Assembly: GCF_900161835.1 (NCBI RefSeq)
Contig: NZ_LT897836.1
Coordinates: 248,001-312,000 of the forward strand
Source of the DNA: Sodalis endosymbiont of Henestaris halophilus
GTDB taxonomy: Bacteria; Pseudomonadota; Gammaproteobacteria; Enterobacterales; Enterobacteriaceae
Length of the DNA stretch: 64,000 nucleotides
Direction: 5' to 3'
The notes under the pieces are model-generated. The model did not search any database, had not been told where the DNA came from, and was given only the letters and a program-made list of their open reading frames with translations. Shown here piece after piece: positions 45,780-59,300 of this stretch; within the stretch, counting starts at the first letter, position 1, and every line of letters begins with the position of its first letter. A program made the translations under genes and the position numbers.

Positions 45780-46598
45780 TCATGCGGTCAGTTCCGCACG
45801 TAACGTGTTAAGCACCGGTAAAATAGAAGGTAAAACGCCATGCCACAACAAGAATGAAGAGGCAGCTTGACCCACTAGCATACCGAGCCCATCAGCGCAA
45901 CGCACCGCACCTTGCCGTCGACTCCAAGCGATAAATGGAGTATCTTTTTGTTGATAAAACATATCATAACAGCAGACCGACGGTGTAATTATGGATGCAG
46001 GCAACTGCGGAATGCTGCCATACATACCGGCAGATGTAGCATTAATGATTAGGTCGTAATCTGGCGCACTAAGAAGCTCTAGCGGTAACGCGCTAATATC
46101 GCCGGCGTGATGGTAAAATCGCACTAGCTCTTGCGCACGGGGGAACGTGCGGTTGGTCAATACCACCTTGCAGCCGTAAGTTAGCAGCGGCAAGATCCCT
46201 CCCCGCGCTGCGCCACCCGCTCCTACTAGTAATACTCGGCTATTTTGACTTAATAAGTTTAGACGCTCCAAATCGCTGATGAGCCCAATGCCGTCAGTGT
46301 TATCCCCCAATAATGAACCATCTGGCAGTTTCTTGATAGTATTGACTGCTCCGACTAAAGATCCCCGCGTAGTAAGGTGATCGCAAAGCGAGAACGCACG
46401 TTCTTTAAACGGTAGAGTAATATTCGCTCCCAAGCCGCCTGTATCAAAAAATCGCAGCAGCGTTTGCTCAAAGTCATTTATCGGTGCTAGAACTCGACCA
46501 TAAGTATGAGAAAGTCCCATTTCGACGGCAAAGAGCGTATGAATACGCGGTGATCGACTATGGTTAATAGGATTACCAAAAACGGCATAGATATCCAT
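45780..46598 (-). CDS. aroE: Shikimate dehydrogenase
   Basis: Reduces 3-dehydroshikimate to shikimate with NADPH, step 4 of the chorismate pathway. The frame extends to 46655, but ATG 46598 gives the E. coli-like start [10 protein letters not shown] (272 aa, identical to E. coli length) and has GGAG a few bases upstream; the longer form would overlap tsaC. The catalytic pair K65 (TLPFKE) and D102 (GDNTDG) is intact, as are the NADP loop GAGGAARG (126-133) and NRT (149-151). It follows tsaC on the same strand with a 25-bp gap, so they are cotranscribed as in E. coli. Retention points to aromatic amino acid or chorismate provisioning. Confidence 0.97.
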   Translation of the reverse strand: MDIYAVFGNPINHSRSPRIHTLFAVEMGLSHTYGRVLAPINDFEQTLLRFFDTGGLGANITLPFKERAFSLCDHLTTRGSLVGAVNTIKKLPDGSLLGDNTDGIGLISDLERLNLLSQNSRVLLVGAGGAARGGILPLLTYGCKVVLTNRTFPRAQELVRFYHHAGDISALPLELLSAPDYDLIINATSAGMYGSIPQLPASIITPSVCCYDMFYQQKDTPFIAWSRRQGAVRCADGLGMLVGQAASSFLLWHGVLPSILPVLNTLRAELTA

Positions 46599-46623
46599 GA
46601 TATCACTCCAGTGATAGTCAGTT

Positions 46624-47187
46624 TTAACGAATCGATGCGCCGGTAAGAGCATCAAGAAGTTTAGAAGGATTGCGATGACCCTCTACCGCTTCGTCTAGCA
46701 TTAGAATATCATTGCCCAATTGCTTACGCACTTCGGCAGAGGTGCGTGCCGCCGGCAATCCAGCCAGATTAGCACTAGTTGATACCAACGGCTTGCCGAA
46801 CGCAAGACAAAGACGCCTAACAGGTTCAAATGCACTAACACGTATCGCAAGTGATGTGTATTGTCCCGTTAACCATAATGGAGTTGTGTCACTAGCCGGT
46901 ACCACCCAAGTAACGAAGCCAGGCCAACAAGAAAACATACGCTCCCGTGTAGCATTATCTAATGCTTGATCATCAATATAATCTGTCAGCTGAGCATAAT
47001 AAGCAGCGATTAAAATCAACCCTTTTTGCCATGGACGTTGCTTGAGCCTGAGCAACGTCCGTACTGCCGTTTCGCTATCTGGATCGCATCCTAACCCAAA
47101 CACAGCTTCTGTAGGATAAGCTATAACCTGTTGCTGGCCTAGCGCATTAACTAAATTTATCAGTTTAATCACGAGAGATTTATGCAT
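46624..47187 (-). CDS. tsaC: TsaC, threonylcarbamoyl-AMP synthase
   Basis: Makes threonylcarbamoyl-AMP from Thr, bicarbonate and ATP, the first step of the t6A37 modification of ANN-decoding tRNAs. 187 aa (E. coli 190). The YrdC/Sua5 fold is shown by [17 protein letters not shown] (21-37), LKQRP..KGLILIA and the STSAN motif near residue 136. Start ATG 47187. Its usual upstream neighbours, yrdD and then smg, are partly lost: yrdD is gone, leaving a 538-bp spacer. Confidence 0.96.
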   Translation of the reverse strand: MHKSLVIKLINLVNALGQQQVIAYPTEAVFGLGCDPDSETAVRTLLRLKQRPWQKGLILIAAYYAQLTDYIDDQALDNATRERMFSCWPGFVTWVVPASDTTPLWLTGQYTSLAIRVSAFEPVRRLCLAFGKPLVSTSANLAGLPAARTSAEVRKQLGNDILMLDEAVEGHRNPSKLLDALTGASIR

Positions 47188-47725
47188 GAATGTAGTTTAT
47201 CGCTACTATAGTTAGATCAATTTTTATAATCTTAAAACTAATTTAGACAGCTTACGGTCTTTTTTAATCTATAAAAGCAATAATTGTCAATACTCACATT
47301 ACCCGTAGTAGGTTGTTGACTTGATACATACTCACAGGTAAATCATCTATAAAAGTGTAACAACTTAACAAAGTTCAACAATAAGATAAACAAGTTTAGC
47401 GTTACGATACTTGTGGATGCAATATATCCTCATGCTTGATCGCTCAAGCAGACTATAAACATACCTAAATATCCTTGATGCAATCCTAGCATTAATTAAC
47501 TAGCTGGGACTATCTAGCTGCCAATCGAGCACTTTACCACGTGATAATCACGATAGGGGTGTTATAATTAAATATGGTCGCATTTCAAGTAATACAATGC
47601 TGTCACAAATCAGATAAATGCTATCTAGCACGAATAACATAACTTGCACTAAATTCGATGCAAGACGCTTAGTCTATTTAATAAAAATGCAACTTTATTT
47701 ATAATATTAAATTATCTTTGATATC
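47188..47725. other. Spacer left by yrdD
   Basis: 538 bp where E. coli has yrdD (topoisomerase-I-like zinc fingers). None of the CxxC clusters of that protein can be read in any frame. A 13-nt palindrome, CGTGAT-A-ATCACG, lies at about 47539-47551. Confidence 0.5.
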
Positions 47726-48196
47726 TTAATGCAGATGTTTGACATGTTCTTCAAACACTAGATCTTCCATTTGCTGATAAGCATTTTCACAACCTGGAAT
47801 ATTAAATAGAACCATAAGAACCACCCATTTAAGATCTTCTAAATCAAATTCCACTGCATCGAGCGCCATAACTCGATCGATAACCATCTCACGGGTTTCA
47901 AGGTTTAATACTTGAATTTGCTCAAGAAACAATAAAAAACCGCGGCAGCAGGTATCCAGACAATGATTTTCTTCCTCAGAGTAAATACGCATAGCGAGCG
48001 GATCGGCATTGAAAGCAACCGCCCTACCCTGACCATCCTGCAAATCAGCTAGTTTCTCAAGCCAATTTAAAGCATTATAAATATCGTCCTGATGAAAACC
48101 TACTCGGGTAAGGTCATCGGTCAATTTATCTTGATCTACACGCATTTCTACAGCGTGGATGTAGGTTTCAAATAAATATATTAGCACGTCGAACAT
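47726..48196 (-). CDS. smg: Smg, DUF494 protein of unknown function
   Basis: 156 aa (E. coli Smg 157), matching nearly throughout: [14 protein letters not shown] at the start, [26 protein letters not shown] in the middle and [29 protein letters not shown] near the end. The family is all-helical and acidic; its role is unknown, but it is consistently linked to the dprA-def-fmt locus. A strong GGAGGGG Shine-Dalgarno precedes ATG 48196. The end of the dprA fossil overlaps that ribosome-binding region, as expected from the compact ancestral operon. Retention while dprA decayed suggests an independent function. Confidence 0.95.
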   Translation of the reverse strand: MFDVLIYLFETYIHAVEMRVDQDKLTDDLTRVGFHQDDIYNALNWLEKLADLQDGQGRAVAFNADPLAMRIYSEEENHCLDTCCRGFLLFLEQIQVLNLETREMVIDRVMALDAVEFDLEDLKWVVLMVLFNIPGCENAYQQMEDLVFEEHVKHLH

Positions 48197-48204
48197 GACC
48201 TGCC

Positions 48205-48480
48205 CCTCCTTAAGTGGACATAACCGCTAGGTCAAATTGCAATCTATCCTGCTAACTCCAGTTAAATTAGTTTCACTATCACATCTGGCACAGGTTGGCC
48301 GACACGTACAGCGACGACGTCAATAGGTGTAACATTATTTCTTACGTTAGCCAACACATCCGCAAATGGAAATTTAACTTCACATTCTATTGTGGAAATT
48401 ATTTCTGATTTGTTAGACGAAAAATATTGCAAATCATAAAATATTTGTTCAAATACCGCTTCCTGTGGGTAAAAAGCGAC
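48205..48480 (-). pseudogene. dprA: 3' remnant of dprA (smf), DNA processing protein
   Basis: In its ancestral slot between smg and def, the - strand reads VKFPFADVLANVRNNVTPIDVVAVRVGQPVPDVIVKLI, a stop, LELAG, a stop, IAI, a stop, PSGYVHLR. This follows the DprA C-terminal winged-helix domain (E. coli LPFPELLANVGDEVTPVDVV..GQPVPEVV..LELAGWIA..GGYVRL). There are three in-frame stops. A less certain upstream fragment lies at about 48857-48929. DprA loads RecA on incoming single-stranded DNA in transformation, so its loss is expected in a host-restricted cell. Confidence 0.9.
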
Positions 48481-49253
48481 TAGCGCGGACAGATAAACAT
48501 ATGTATCTCGGCGTTAGATGAGTTACATAGTGGGCTAAGACAAGACAAAGATCTTACCTCCATAATTCAAAATATATACAGCCGTGAAAGACAATCTAAT
48601 TTTTATTGCCAGTTAAGTCCTATACTATTCTCATACTTAGATATCTATCTACTAGATAAAACAAAAACAATACCTAGTCTGCATAGACCAATGAGGCTAA
48701 CATTAGATACCAACATGTCTTTATTACACATGATACTATGATTGTGTTAACAATTTCATGTTAATTTCATGTCAATTTCATCACAAATAGACATGACCAC
48801 AGTAGGCCCAGATCACTGGTAATTATAGTATTTTAATGCAGGTTAGCTCCTTTGATCATAGGTGCTGGTAGCAGACATCAAAGTCTCCGGACAATTGATG
48901 CGGAAAGAGCAATCGTTAATAGCAACGCGTTTTAGTTTTTCTGACTAAGAACAACGATAGCACTCAGGCTTACCTTAGGATTGAAATCTAATTCAATATT
49001 GCTTTGAGGTTTAAAAGCGCCAAATCTGTTGCTGTGGTTAAATATTTTATTTTCTTTAGACATAGATCACCATTTAACCCCTTTTTTAACCTATGCTAAG
49101 CAGCTATGTTTTTAATAATATTTTCTCTAATCTTCTCTAGCGACTGGCGAACAACCAGGGCATTGTCTTTATCAAAAGATTGTTAATTAGTTAAAAACTG
49201 ACTAACATAATATTAAATTTAGTTTTTATATTTATGTATAAATTAACACTATT
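48481..49253. other. Remainder of the dprA grave and def upstream region
   Basis: Apart from a possible dprA fragment at 48857-48929 (RVAINDCSFRINCPETL in the - frame), nothing is recognisable. A short coding-like run on the - strand near 49105-49185 is unidentified. The def promoter must lie in the last 100-200 bp; no clear hexamers or Shine-Dalgarno are seen. Confidence 0.45.
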
Positions 49254-49769
49254 ATGTCATTAGTGACTGTATTATTTTACCCTGATGAACGGCTGCGCAA
49301 AGTCTCCAAACCAGTCGTCAAGGTTAATGACGATATTCGCAACATCGTGGATGATATGTTTGAGACCATGTACGACGCAGAGGGAATCGGCTTGGCAGCT
49401 ACTCAAGTTGATATTCACCAGCGTATAATTGTTATTGATACCTCTAAAAACCGCGATCAGCGTCTGGTGCTAATCAATCCCGAATTATTAGAGAAAAGCG
49501 GTCAGACTGGTATTCATGAAGGCTGTTTATCGATCCCTGAGCAGCGTAGCTTCATACCACGGGCAAAAAGGGTAAAAGTACGAGCGCAAAACCGCGATGG
49601 TAACATTTTCGAACTAGAGGCGAACAATTTGCTAGCAATTTGCATTCAGCACGAAATGGATCACCTGGTCGGTAAACTATTTGTAGATTACCTTTCGCCG
49701 TTTAAACGTCAACGAATTCGTCAAAAAATGAAAAAAATGGCGCGCATGACCGCACGAGCAGAAAAGTAA
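49254..49769 (+). CDS. def: Peptide deformylase
   Basis: Fe2+/Zn2+ metalloenzyme that removes the formyl group from the N-terminal Met of nascent proteins. 171 aa (E. coli 169). The three family motifs are intact: GIGLAATQ (44-51), EGCLSIPE (89-96, metal ligand C91) and [10 protein letters not shown] (132-141, ligands H133 and H137, catalytic E134). No Shine-Dalgarno is visible before ATG 49254. It is followed after 22 bp by fmt, with which it forms the usual formylation/deformylation operon. It is divergent from the smg-dprA side, as in E. coli. Confidence 0.97.
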   Translation: MSLVTVLFYPDERLRKVSKPVVKVNDDIRNIVDDMFETMYDAEGIGLAATQVDIHQRIIVIDTSKNRDQRLVLINPELLEKSGQTGIHEGCLSIPEQRSFIPRAKRVKVRAQNRDGNIFELEANNLLAICIQHEMDHLVGKLFVDYLSPFKRQRIRQKMKKMARMTARAEK

Positions 49770-49791
49770 CCCAAATATCATAGGACTTATC

Positions 49792-50742
49792 GTGTCAGAC
49801 TCTTTACGTATTATATTTGCCGGTACGCCCGACTTCGCAGCACGCCATTTAAATGCACTAATTCATTCTAAACATCAGATCATGGGCGTTTTCACACAGC
49901 CTGATAAACCTGCCGGTCGTGGTAACCACTTAACCCCTAGCCCGGTCAAGAAATTAGCGATCCTACATGATCTACCATTATTTCAACCTGATTCACTACA
50001 GAAATCTTCTAGTCAAGAATGGGTGTCGGCGTTGAAAGCAGATATTATGGTAGTCGTGGCATATGGACTTATCCTTCCCCAGGCGATGTTAGATCTACCG
50101 CGGCTTGGCTGTATCAATGTACATGGGTCACTACTGCCACGTTGGCGGGGAGCCGCGCCGATTCAGCGAGCATTGTTGGCTGGCGACGACCAAACTGGAG
50201 TGACGATTATGCAGATGGATGCAGGCCTTGATACAGGAGCCATACTGCATCAGATTACCTGCCCTATCCAACCCGATGATACCAGTACATCGGTTTATGA
50301 AAAATTGATGCAAATTGGTCCGGATGCTTTATTGACTACACTTAATCAACTCGCTGATGGTCATGTAGTAGCTAAGCCTCAATACAGCGCGCTCGCCACT
50401 TATGCCTACAAGCTCAGCAAGGAAGAAGCCCGGCTCAATTGGCGTCTGCCAGCGACGCAACTTGAGAGATGTATCCGTGCTTTTAATCCTAGCCCCGTTA
50501 GTTACTTATACTTATCGGGACATCAAATAAAAGTCTGGGGCGCTAGCGTTAGCGCACGGCAGACAAATACGTGTACACCAGGCACGATTGTGGCTTCGGA
50601 CAAGTCTGGTATTCACATATCTACCGGAAAGGGTTTTCTGACGCTAACTCATTTGCAGCCCGCAGGTAAAAAAGTAATGCCAGTCCAAGACTTACTCAAT
50701 TCACGCAGCAAATGGTTTATTCCTGGTATGCTCCTTGATTAA
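49792..50742 (+). CDS. fmt: Methionyl-tRNA formyltransferase
   Basis: Transfers a formyl group from 10-formyl-THF to Met-tRNAfMet, priming initiation. 316 aa (E. coli 315). The start is GTG at 49792 rather than ATG: the second codon gives [16 protein letters not shown], exactly the family start, and AGGA at 49782-49785 is well placed. The catalytic core [17 protein letters not shown] (about 109-125) and [12 protein letters not shown] (about 139-151) are intact, as is the C-terminal tRNA-binding domain ([12 protein letters not shown]). In E. coli rsmB and trkA follow; both are absent here. A weak hairpin at 50795-50814 could end the transcript. Confidence 0.97.
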   Translation: MSDSLRIIFAGTPDFAARHLNALIHSKHQIMGVFTQPDKPAGRGNHLTPSPVKKLAILHDLPLFQPDSLQKSSSQEWVSALKADIMVVVAYGLILPQAMLDLPRLGCINVHGSLLPRWRGAAPIQRALLAGDDQTGVTIMQMDAGLDTGAILHQITCPIQPDDTSTSVYEKLMQIGPDALLTTLNQLADGHVVAKPQYSALATYAYKLSKEEARLNWRLPATQLERCIRAFNPSPVSYLYLSGHQIKVWGASVSARQTNTCTPGTIVASDKSGIHISTGKGFLTLTHLQPAGKKVMPVQDLLNSRSKWFIPGMLLD

Positions 50743-50794
50743 TTATCAAAGTATTTTACGATTTTAATTTGTTAATTAAATAATTAAAGATATT

Positions 50795-50814
50795 AACTTA
50801 CTTATCAGTAAGTT
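50795..50814 (+). terminator. Weak candidate terminator after fmt
   Basis: AACTTACT - TATC - AGTAAGTT then TTATGA, 53 bp past the stop. A+T-rich 8-bp stem with a poor T-tract. Confidence 0.3.
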
Positions 50815-51179
50815 TTATGAATTATCTTTATATTGTTTTTAAAACATCTTAACGAGACATTTAAATGTTATTAACTTATTTAAGTATTTATATTTATAAA
50901 TAAATTGCACCTCATAAAATAAAGTTATTTATGACATAAATATAATTAAAGAGAAGATAATATTTATATTTGAAGGCGCTAAACGCAAGAATGCGCAAAT
51001 AGTGTAAACTCCTGCAAATTACTTAATAAGCAATAAGCTACGTATATATTACATCAAACTACTTTGTCCAATTGTCAAATGCACTACATATATACAGGCT
51101 TAATAATTAGTAGATAATAAGTAATATATTTCGTTTTAAAGCTTTGTGCATCTATTATTTATACTTAAGTTAAACATTG

Positions 51180-51203
51180 CTTACTTATTAAGTAATAAGT
51201 AAG
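51180..51203. repeat. 11-bp inverted repeat, 2-nt centre
   Basis: CTTACTTATTA - AG - TAATAAGTAAG in gene-free DNA. Confidence 0.85.
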
Positions 51204-52117
51204 TTAAATTTCTTAAGCTGGTTTTATCTTTTGAGCAAACAAAGCAATATTAATATAATAAATATAATTATTTATCTTGCACCACAATTTTAATACTACG
51301 GCTTCTTGGTTTCACTGTCGCAAAAGTTTATTTAATTAGAGTATCATTCTTATTGGCTCCAGCGCTTTAATGGAAAGTCTTCGGCTGTTAAATGTTTCTC
51401 TATTTTGCTTAATCTTAAGGATATAAGATATTTTAACAAAATACTTACTAATAAAATCAAGGTTTTATTAATGTCTTCTTGACTCATCTACCCGCTAGAT
51501 GATGCGCATATTAGCTTTAACTTTAATGTTAAATCACATTAAACATACTTTATTAAATTGCATTGTTCTACTAAACTTAAAGAATTTAAGCAAAGTATTA
51601 ACTGCTTAAGTGAGGTAAAATAGCTAAACTAATTCTAGCATAACATGACATTAATAAGACATAACATAAATCTATGCTTTATTTTTCTTGTATCAAAATA
51701 CATATGAGAAATCTCTATTTAGCACAACAGAAAACATCATGATACTTGTTAGTTATTTTACATAACTTAAACTCATAGTAATTAAAGATGGATTAAAATC
51801 TTAAATACAAAATTAAATATAAAGATTTTAGCGTTCTTAATACCAAAACTACACAGTAGTTTCGATATTAGGCAAACATATAAAATAACAATTAGCACAT
51901 TGCTATACCATGCTTTATAGTTGCAACAATAGCTGCGCTTATGATATTATTGGAACAATCTATTTAGTTTCCTTAAAAGGCTTTATATGTACAAGCTCTT
52001 GGGGCACTATCGAATAACAAGATATAAATCAACGTAATGACTGCGTGGATAACACCTGATGGTTAGTTCATTATAGGAGCTTATAAAGCTAAACAGGTGC
52101 TAAACATAAGAGGTTAT

Positions 52118-52141
52118 AGGTATTGCTGAAGAGCAATACCT
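52118..52141. repeat. Perfect 10-bp hairpin, 4-nt loop
   Basis: AGGTATTGCT - GAAG - AGCAATACCT in gene-free DNA. No T-tract. Confidence 0.9.
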
Positions 52142-53296
52142 TATTGCCTACTATATCAAAAGTGACTACAGAACTATCAAGTTCATGGATGATAAGAAAT
52201 TTAGATGCAATATGAAAGACGCGTGGCGTCTATAACTTACACATATAAGTAAGGGTTGCTGATGTTCGTAACTCCATACCACTCATATTAATAATAGCAA
52301 TCATACTTTGCTATCTAAAACATCAGCATGCAAATGCAATTTAGTCGTTGCATTTGCGATCTTTTGGAAAGTAATTATCTTCGTGTATCATCCCAGTAAT
52401 CATTGATTCACGTATACGTTACGTTGCGCGTAATCATTTTAGATACATTTATTTTCCACGTTTAGAATTTCGCATTTATAATAGATATGCGGCACTAAAT
52501 ATATCAGGTTAATAATAATCATACCACAATAGTTGATTTATGTTGTCTGCTACGCATGAGGATATTCGTGATAAGTAGTGCCAAAATACGTTTATATTAT
52601 TATGCTAATAATATCACAGCGACTATCGCAATGCTATTGGTAGTTAGGTAAAATACCATTGAAAATTAAGTTGTTTCAGCATGTCATAAAATAACATTAC
52701 CTACGTCCCGATTCAGGACGTAGACATGGAATACACCGTGCGTGTTGAAATACTGACCGAAATTTTCCGGTTAAACAACATAGCCTCATGAGTTATACTT
52801 ACTTGTATTTCGACCATGTGTATGCACGATAAAAACACCAATAACTAACTTAGTATCAGTTTTGCGCCGCAAAACAAGACTGTGTGCGTTTATCGAATTA
52901 ATGATATAAGATATATATTGTGATCATGTGTCAATAGTACTAACGTTTAGTTAGTCAACGAAGCGGCAAAGAAACAATCAATTCTGATGATTTGTATTAT
53001 CTAAAAGTGCACAATTTTCTCAGTAACTAAAAAAGGGAAGAAAATTTCCTTCAAACAAGTTGGTAGTAAAGCCAAATTCACGTGATAGCTAAAGCTAGCT
53101 ATGTGCTGTTGCATCCTTTGTCATCAATCAAAGTACGGTCGATTAGGAGAAGTTTTATTCTTCCGACATGCCCAAAAATCTAAATTCTCAATTATGGTAG
53201 CAACCACACTACAACGATACAGTATGCTACTAATTAATTGATATTCTCTAACCGAAATCTCTAATATCGATGCAGAAGCAAAAAAAATAAACTGTC

Positions 53297-53324
53297 GCAG
53301 TTAGTCATATCGAAGACTAACTGC
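53297..53324. repeat. Perfect 10-bp hairpin, 8-nt loop
   Basis: GCAGTTAGTC - ATATCGAA - GACTAACTGC in gene-free DNA. Confidence 0.9.
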
Positions 53325-56300
53325 CAGAAAAGCAACAGCATCCTCGGTATCCAGGAGGCTTGAGCCACAATACCACCATAAAAGTTACAATAATGACACC
53401 GCATTACCCCATATCATTCCTCCATCTTATGATACAATTAAATAAATTACGACTCAAAAGCGTCAAGAGACGCACAACGTTATTCGCTCAGAATTAAGAG
53501 AAATAGACTTTCTTAGCACCATATACCGTAGAAGTAATAATACTCTAACTGAACGTCTCATGATTTTCAATCTATAAACTACCTCATAAATTGCTAGAAT
53601 ATCGATAATCATATTGTTGTGACACTCCAGAGATTTGTTTACCTAAATGACTATCGCCCATAGCATCTTTAATAGGAACTATTAAATTATTTTAACTTTT
53701 TAACTAGAGTTGTGTTAACAATTAGAATAGGTCATGTTTTGTTACGTTGAACCATAATAGCTTCTTGCATTATTATTACATCTTTGATAAAGGCTGCAAT
53801 AATTAATAAACAAAACTATTTCACTGAAGCTATCTCACCGTTAACCTTCAAATTTACTACTACACCATAACTAGGCAATCATTATTTCAAGTGAATGACG
53901 CGAAATAACCTTTAATACACTTGATAAGTACTTCTCTTACCTCAAAATTGCATATTTTGATATAATAAAACTCATAACCACAATGATTTCTTAATAAACT
54001 AGCTATTATCTTAATAATAAAAATCGCACGTTAACGCCATCTACTATTAGTCCGAAATATGTACCTTGGTAACGGTTTTAGATTCAGCGACATCTTCCCA
54101 TACATCTAGAATTTAATAACTTTTAGTACCAATTTCAGGAGGTTATTGAGACTGCAATTAGAGAGAATACTTTGCAACCTACCGATAAAATGATCGTCTT
54201 TTTAGTACGTCATAATATAAATAAGCTAAGCAGGGAGTTATTCCAATGAATGTAATAGCTAACATATCTTATAACTTTTATCATAATTATTTATCAATAC
54301 GCATAACCATATTAAAACTATTATATTACTACCCATAATTAAGGAAAGTATACTTTCAGTAAAGTAACAAAATAAAGATAATGAATTTGAGCGAGCACAA
54401 TATTTTATCAATACCTAATAAGTTAATAACTCTACACGCTAGAAATGCTCAAATAACTTATAAAATATAAAACTAATAATTTCATAAAATTAACAACGTT
54501 AGCAAAAAATAGTGTTAATAAATTATTCTGATTTATTTTATCTGAAAGTGTCTTAGCAGACTGCACTTCTCTTTCGGGGATCAACATTAATTTTATGTGC
54601 GTCAAAATGCAATGCAAGTTTGATAACAAGTAAATTATTTATATGATAATTGTGTTACTTGTAATAAAGTCATAAATCAAACACTTTATTACTATAATCA
54701 TTATTCTCTGCTCAATTTACTAAGATAAGTCTTCTTGAAGTAAAAGATAAACAAAAATGTACACCATAACTATTGATAGCCAGTAACGTAGTACAAGCCG
54801 ATAATATGGAGTGACATAGTATAATATGGCAAGATAAACTTAACGTGTTCCCCTCGCTCGTTGAGCAATTTATTCAAATTAACTATAGCAAATATTTTAG
54901 ATAAACAAAATGTTCGCGCGAGCCTATCATAGTCACGCAAAGGACCTAACTAGTGCTTTAATGCTTGTGTTACTTAAATTCTTTGCAGTGTTGTATGTAA
55001 TCATTCCATGACACCCCTAATCTTGCTAAAATACACATTTAACTCATTGCATTTCTTAGTGTTTTGTACTTATATGACGTTAATATAAAACTGTTAATTA
55101 GTTTTGTCTATTTAGAATAAAAAGTATTCTTTAATACCTAACGTTAGGTAAAATTTAAATTAATTAACAAAATTTTATTTACTTGATAATTTATTATGTA
55201 ATACATAAAGAAGATAATCCTGGTTATTTTTATTTATGCAACTACCGAAAATTAATTTTTATAAATTAACTACATTAGTATCTTAATCGCAACAATATAG
55301 TATGCGTAACTTTCCTTTTGATATGCTAAAAGGTTTTATTTTAGAAACTAACTAATGCAATTTGTTTTTAGTTAGCTTTAAGTCATTCAGAGCTGTAAAG
55401 TAGCAAGATCATCTAGAATTAATCACATCCTGTAGATAAATGTTGTTAAAGTAATTAATTATTACGCTATGTTACTCCTGATAAACATTTATTATTTTAA
55501 TTTAATTAAATTATGATTATATAAATGCTAGCTTTATATCAAAAAAACTGAAATCACCATCTATATTAGAATACTTTCTGGGGTTTTTAAGATTTAAATT
55601 TAAAATACTATTATTTAGCATTGCTTTATTAATATAAGTACAGTATTAATTACCAAATTACTTAACAACAAAATTATAAAAGGTAAAATACAATCAAAGA
55701 AAAATGGAAGTCATATTAGCTACCAATACAGTAAATCGTTATATAGTTGCTATCTTCAGTTAATAAACACTAACTAATGCGCCTCATTAAAATTATACTT
55801 TTATCAAAGTAATCAAATCAAAGACGAGTATTAACAATAAAAATAAAGCACCATAGCATTATCCTAAATAATTTTATAGAACATGTTAAATTGTATAAAC
55901 TATCCGTGCGTTAGGTTAACTATTTAGTTTATTTATTGAATTTATTTAAATTATTAACGATATCACTTACCTGATATTTTATTGTATTTTCTACATTATA
56001 ATATTTACTCTACGTTTAAAACAAAACTTGTATAAAATTCTGTCATAACTGTTAATCATCGTTATTATAACTATTTATAATCAGTTAAGGTAAGAAAGAA
56101 ATGGTTATTAATTGACCTCGATGATAAAATAAAATATTTATAGTCTTCAAGTAATCTTCTAGTTATTTGATTTTATCTTTTCTGTAATGCAATTATTAGC
56201 GGTAGAACATCGCACTTAATTTATTTTTTATTTACTTTACTTACAACCATAAGATTGTAATTAATTTTAAATAAAACTCATTACTGTGCTATTCACAAAA

Positions 56301-59300
56301 CAGTGACAGTTAATTATATTGATAATCACCAAAAAGTTACACTCATCTCAACTTTTATTTTAATTATAAAATAAATATACTTCTTAATTTACACCTGCAA
56401 CAAAAGTGATTTAATTTTGCTATTAAAAACACGTGTATCGCATGCTTGAAATATAATTAACTTACCTTCCATTAAGGTAAACGTGATTTACTATCATTGC
56501 AAACAAAGATTAGAGACGGCATTAAGGTAAATATTGACTTAAGCACTATTGCTGTTGCTGATTGTTACTCTGTGAAAGGCAGAGCTAAAAACCAGGCACA
56601 GCTTTTTTAGAGGAGCTTAGTAGCGCTCTGTTGATGTTGAGGGAGTGCATTAAACAATACACCTGGCTTTTCATTATAAATGAAACTCTAATCCGCGTGT
56701 CGTCAAACCTTTTGCACCAAAAGACCTGATAGCGTTTTAGTAAAATTTAATACCTGTACACTTTCGTGTGTTACTTGAGTGTATTAAAGTCGATAATAAG
56801 TTATATCTTGAGTAAAACTATAGTAGTCTTGTCATTAGTACCTATCTTCTTCATCTTACTAAAGATGAATACTACCCAACTGTTATTCCAGAAGCGCCGT
56901 GCCAATTAACGTTGTAAATTATATAATAGTGCAACGACGCTGGACAATATTTATCAAACCACTAACATCATAGTTTATTTTCTCTCTCTAGAGCAATCAC
57001 GCTATAAAACTAAATCACATAACTACATACTAATATAAATTATTTAACGGTTAACAACGAGTTTTTCTGAGTTGGTATCACTAAAAAACTCAATTGATAG
57101 GCGAACAAATTTAACACTCTCTAGGATGATATTGCATTCTGCACTTACTCGTTCATATGTTAGTAACATTACCGCATTAAATATAACTGAGGTATTACGG
57201 CCATTGTCGATTGACAGATGCCAATATTGCATTTAATGTGCTCTTGCATTCGTAATACCAGACCTTATACAACTAGCTATCGCAAAACCTTTCATCCACG
57301 TGCAGCTAATTAACGACTCATTACAACTACCGTGCGATATAAAGGTTAAAATTAATGCATGCTTATAAAACCTAGCGTGTCCATAGCTAGGTGTTCTCAT
57401 TTTACCTCAATGTTCTTCATGAGACGTTAAACTGTAAGCTTATCGGTTTAGAGTAATACTCGACGCGATAGCTACTACAATACAAGTTTGTTACAGATAT
57501 GCGCTTGAGTATTGTTCTCTCAGTTTGTTAACTGCATAAAATTATTAAGTGCAAAAACATCAAGAACACAGTAGCTTTTATATTAAATTATATTTAATTC
57601 GTTATTTCAAAATTAATATCTCTTTCTTCATCTTATTGAATTGAACCCATTAAGAGATAAAGAACAATCTTTAAACAGAAGCTATCCGCAAAAGAGTTAA
57701 CCTACTTAAAAATAATAATTAAAGATTGATGTTTATAACTTTATTTTATAATTAGTGCGATGGCATGTAACATGCCAGTATAAATATTTTGAATTTACAA
57801 TTATCATCAAATGCATTGCATCTTAGACCGTTATAAAGACTTTTAAATTAACATACAAATACCCTTTAAATTAAGTGATTTATTTTAAATATACCGCGAT
57901 AAACGCGAAGCGGTACCGTGTCAGCACATATCTCAACCATTTGCACCGCTTATCTTTTTTTATTAGTAACGCAAAATTTTGTCGACCAAAATGGAAGCTA
58001 CTAGCGTTAGCTAACATAATCTGATATGTTGCCGGTATGTAAAAAGTAACAATGACTATTCACTTTTCCTTCTCCAGCTCAAAGGGCGATAAATGCTTTC
58101 TCCCGCTATTTTAATTAAGGATAGGTAAGTAAATTACACAACCCCTTATTTCTGATTGGCAAACGCTGGTGCGGCACGACTACGATAAATTAGAAATTAG
58201 CGCTAGTCTTAAAAAATATGTATTTCTCGCGATACTGACCAGAAGTATCATGGCGTGATACAGTTAAGACTGTTAAAGAAATCAACGTTTGAGAAAGCTG
58301 GTTGGGATTTCGTACACGGGAGAGCAAAATCTTAACATGCGTTACGCAAAGACATACCGTAGTCACGACTGGGAACAATATTATTTTATCGGCGGTTTAA
58401 CCACCGATAAATGCGCCCACGAGATACAGGTGTGTATTTACAAAGTAGCCTGCACAGAAAAACTAGCCAGCCGTCTAAAGACACATCACGAGGAAGACCA
58501 ACGGTCGAGTTTAACGGGAACTTATGATCAAAAAAATCACTGAAATGCTCGCAGCACGTGAAACACTATATTAAAAAACGACAGATTACATCTTAGATGC
58601 TAGTAAACCGCTGTAAGACTTAGTATATGCCTTGTTGCAACAGTCTTATCCCAACACTACGAATTAAGTTTGTGGAGTCTCATAAAGACACATTGATCTT
58701 ATGTGATAAGATTGGGTGTGACTTACTTCTACTAACAAGACTAAACATCTTGTTTTTATGCAATTTGAATAAGTTAATAAACACTCAGTTATTAAGTCAG
58801 AATAAGGTAAAGTAAATATTGCAATCCAACCTACCTCTATGAGAAGCTCGTATCACCAGAAAACAGAAGTAGCCAGACAGTAATTATGAAACCAGCTGTA
58901 AATTACATACCGTTTAATCACCTTCTCATTAAACACCACACTTAAACAAGAAAATCTCAATGCCAAAGATCGTGACGAAGATAAAAACAAAAGTTACTCA
59001 CAGCGGAATTTCGAATCCCGACTGCTATCTGGCATCGCACACAGCAATTTTGTTAATGTTAGAGTTAAAAAATGTATGTTACATATACCATTGATATGAC
59101 CAGATCAGTCATACATTAACTAATGTTGATGCATATATTTTCCGCAATTAATTGCCATTAATACAATTATTAATTTGTTTTAAATTAAAAAACTATTTCT
59201 TATGAAAGTTTAAAACGTAAAGCGTGAATATAAAGAGAAATGCGGTAAAATATTATTTTGACGACCCAGCAAGGTCGATAAATAATAAAATTAGACGGCT

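Noticed and set aside
56516-56640. Protein-like patch with terminator-like GCTTTTTT
   Set aside because: No family identified; the hairpin before the T-run is too weak.
58138-58560. G+C-richer patch with an 84-codon frame at 58289-58543
   Set aside because: Probably an old gene, but I could not tie any segment to a family, so it is not called.
58990-59040. A tRNA T-arm-like element (CGGGA-TTCGAAA-TTCCG on the - strand)
   Set aside because: No acceptor, D or anticodon arm can be drawn around it.
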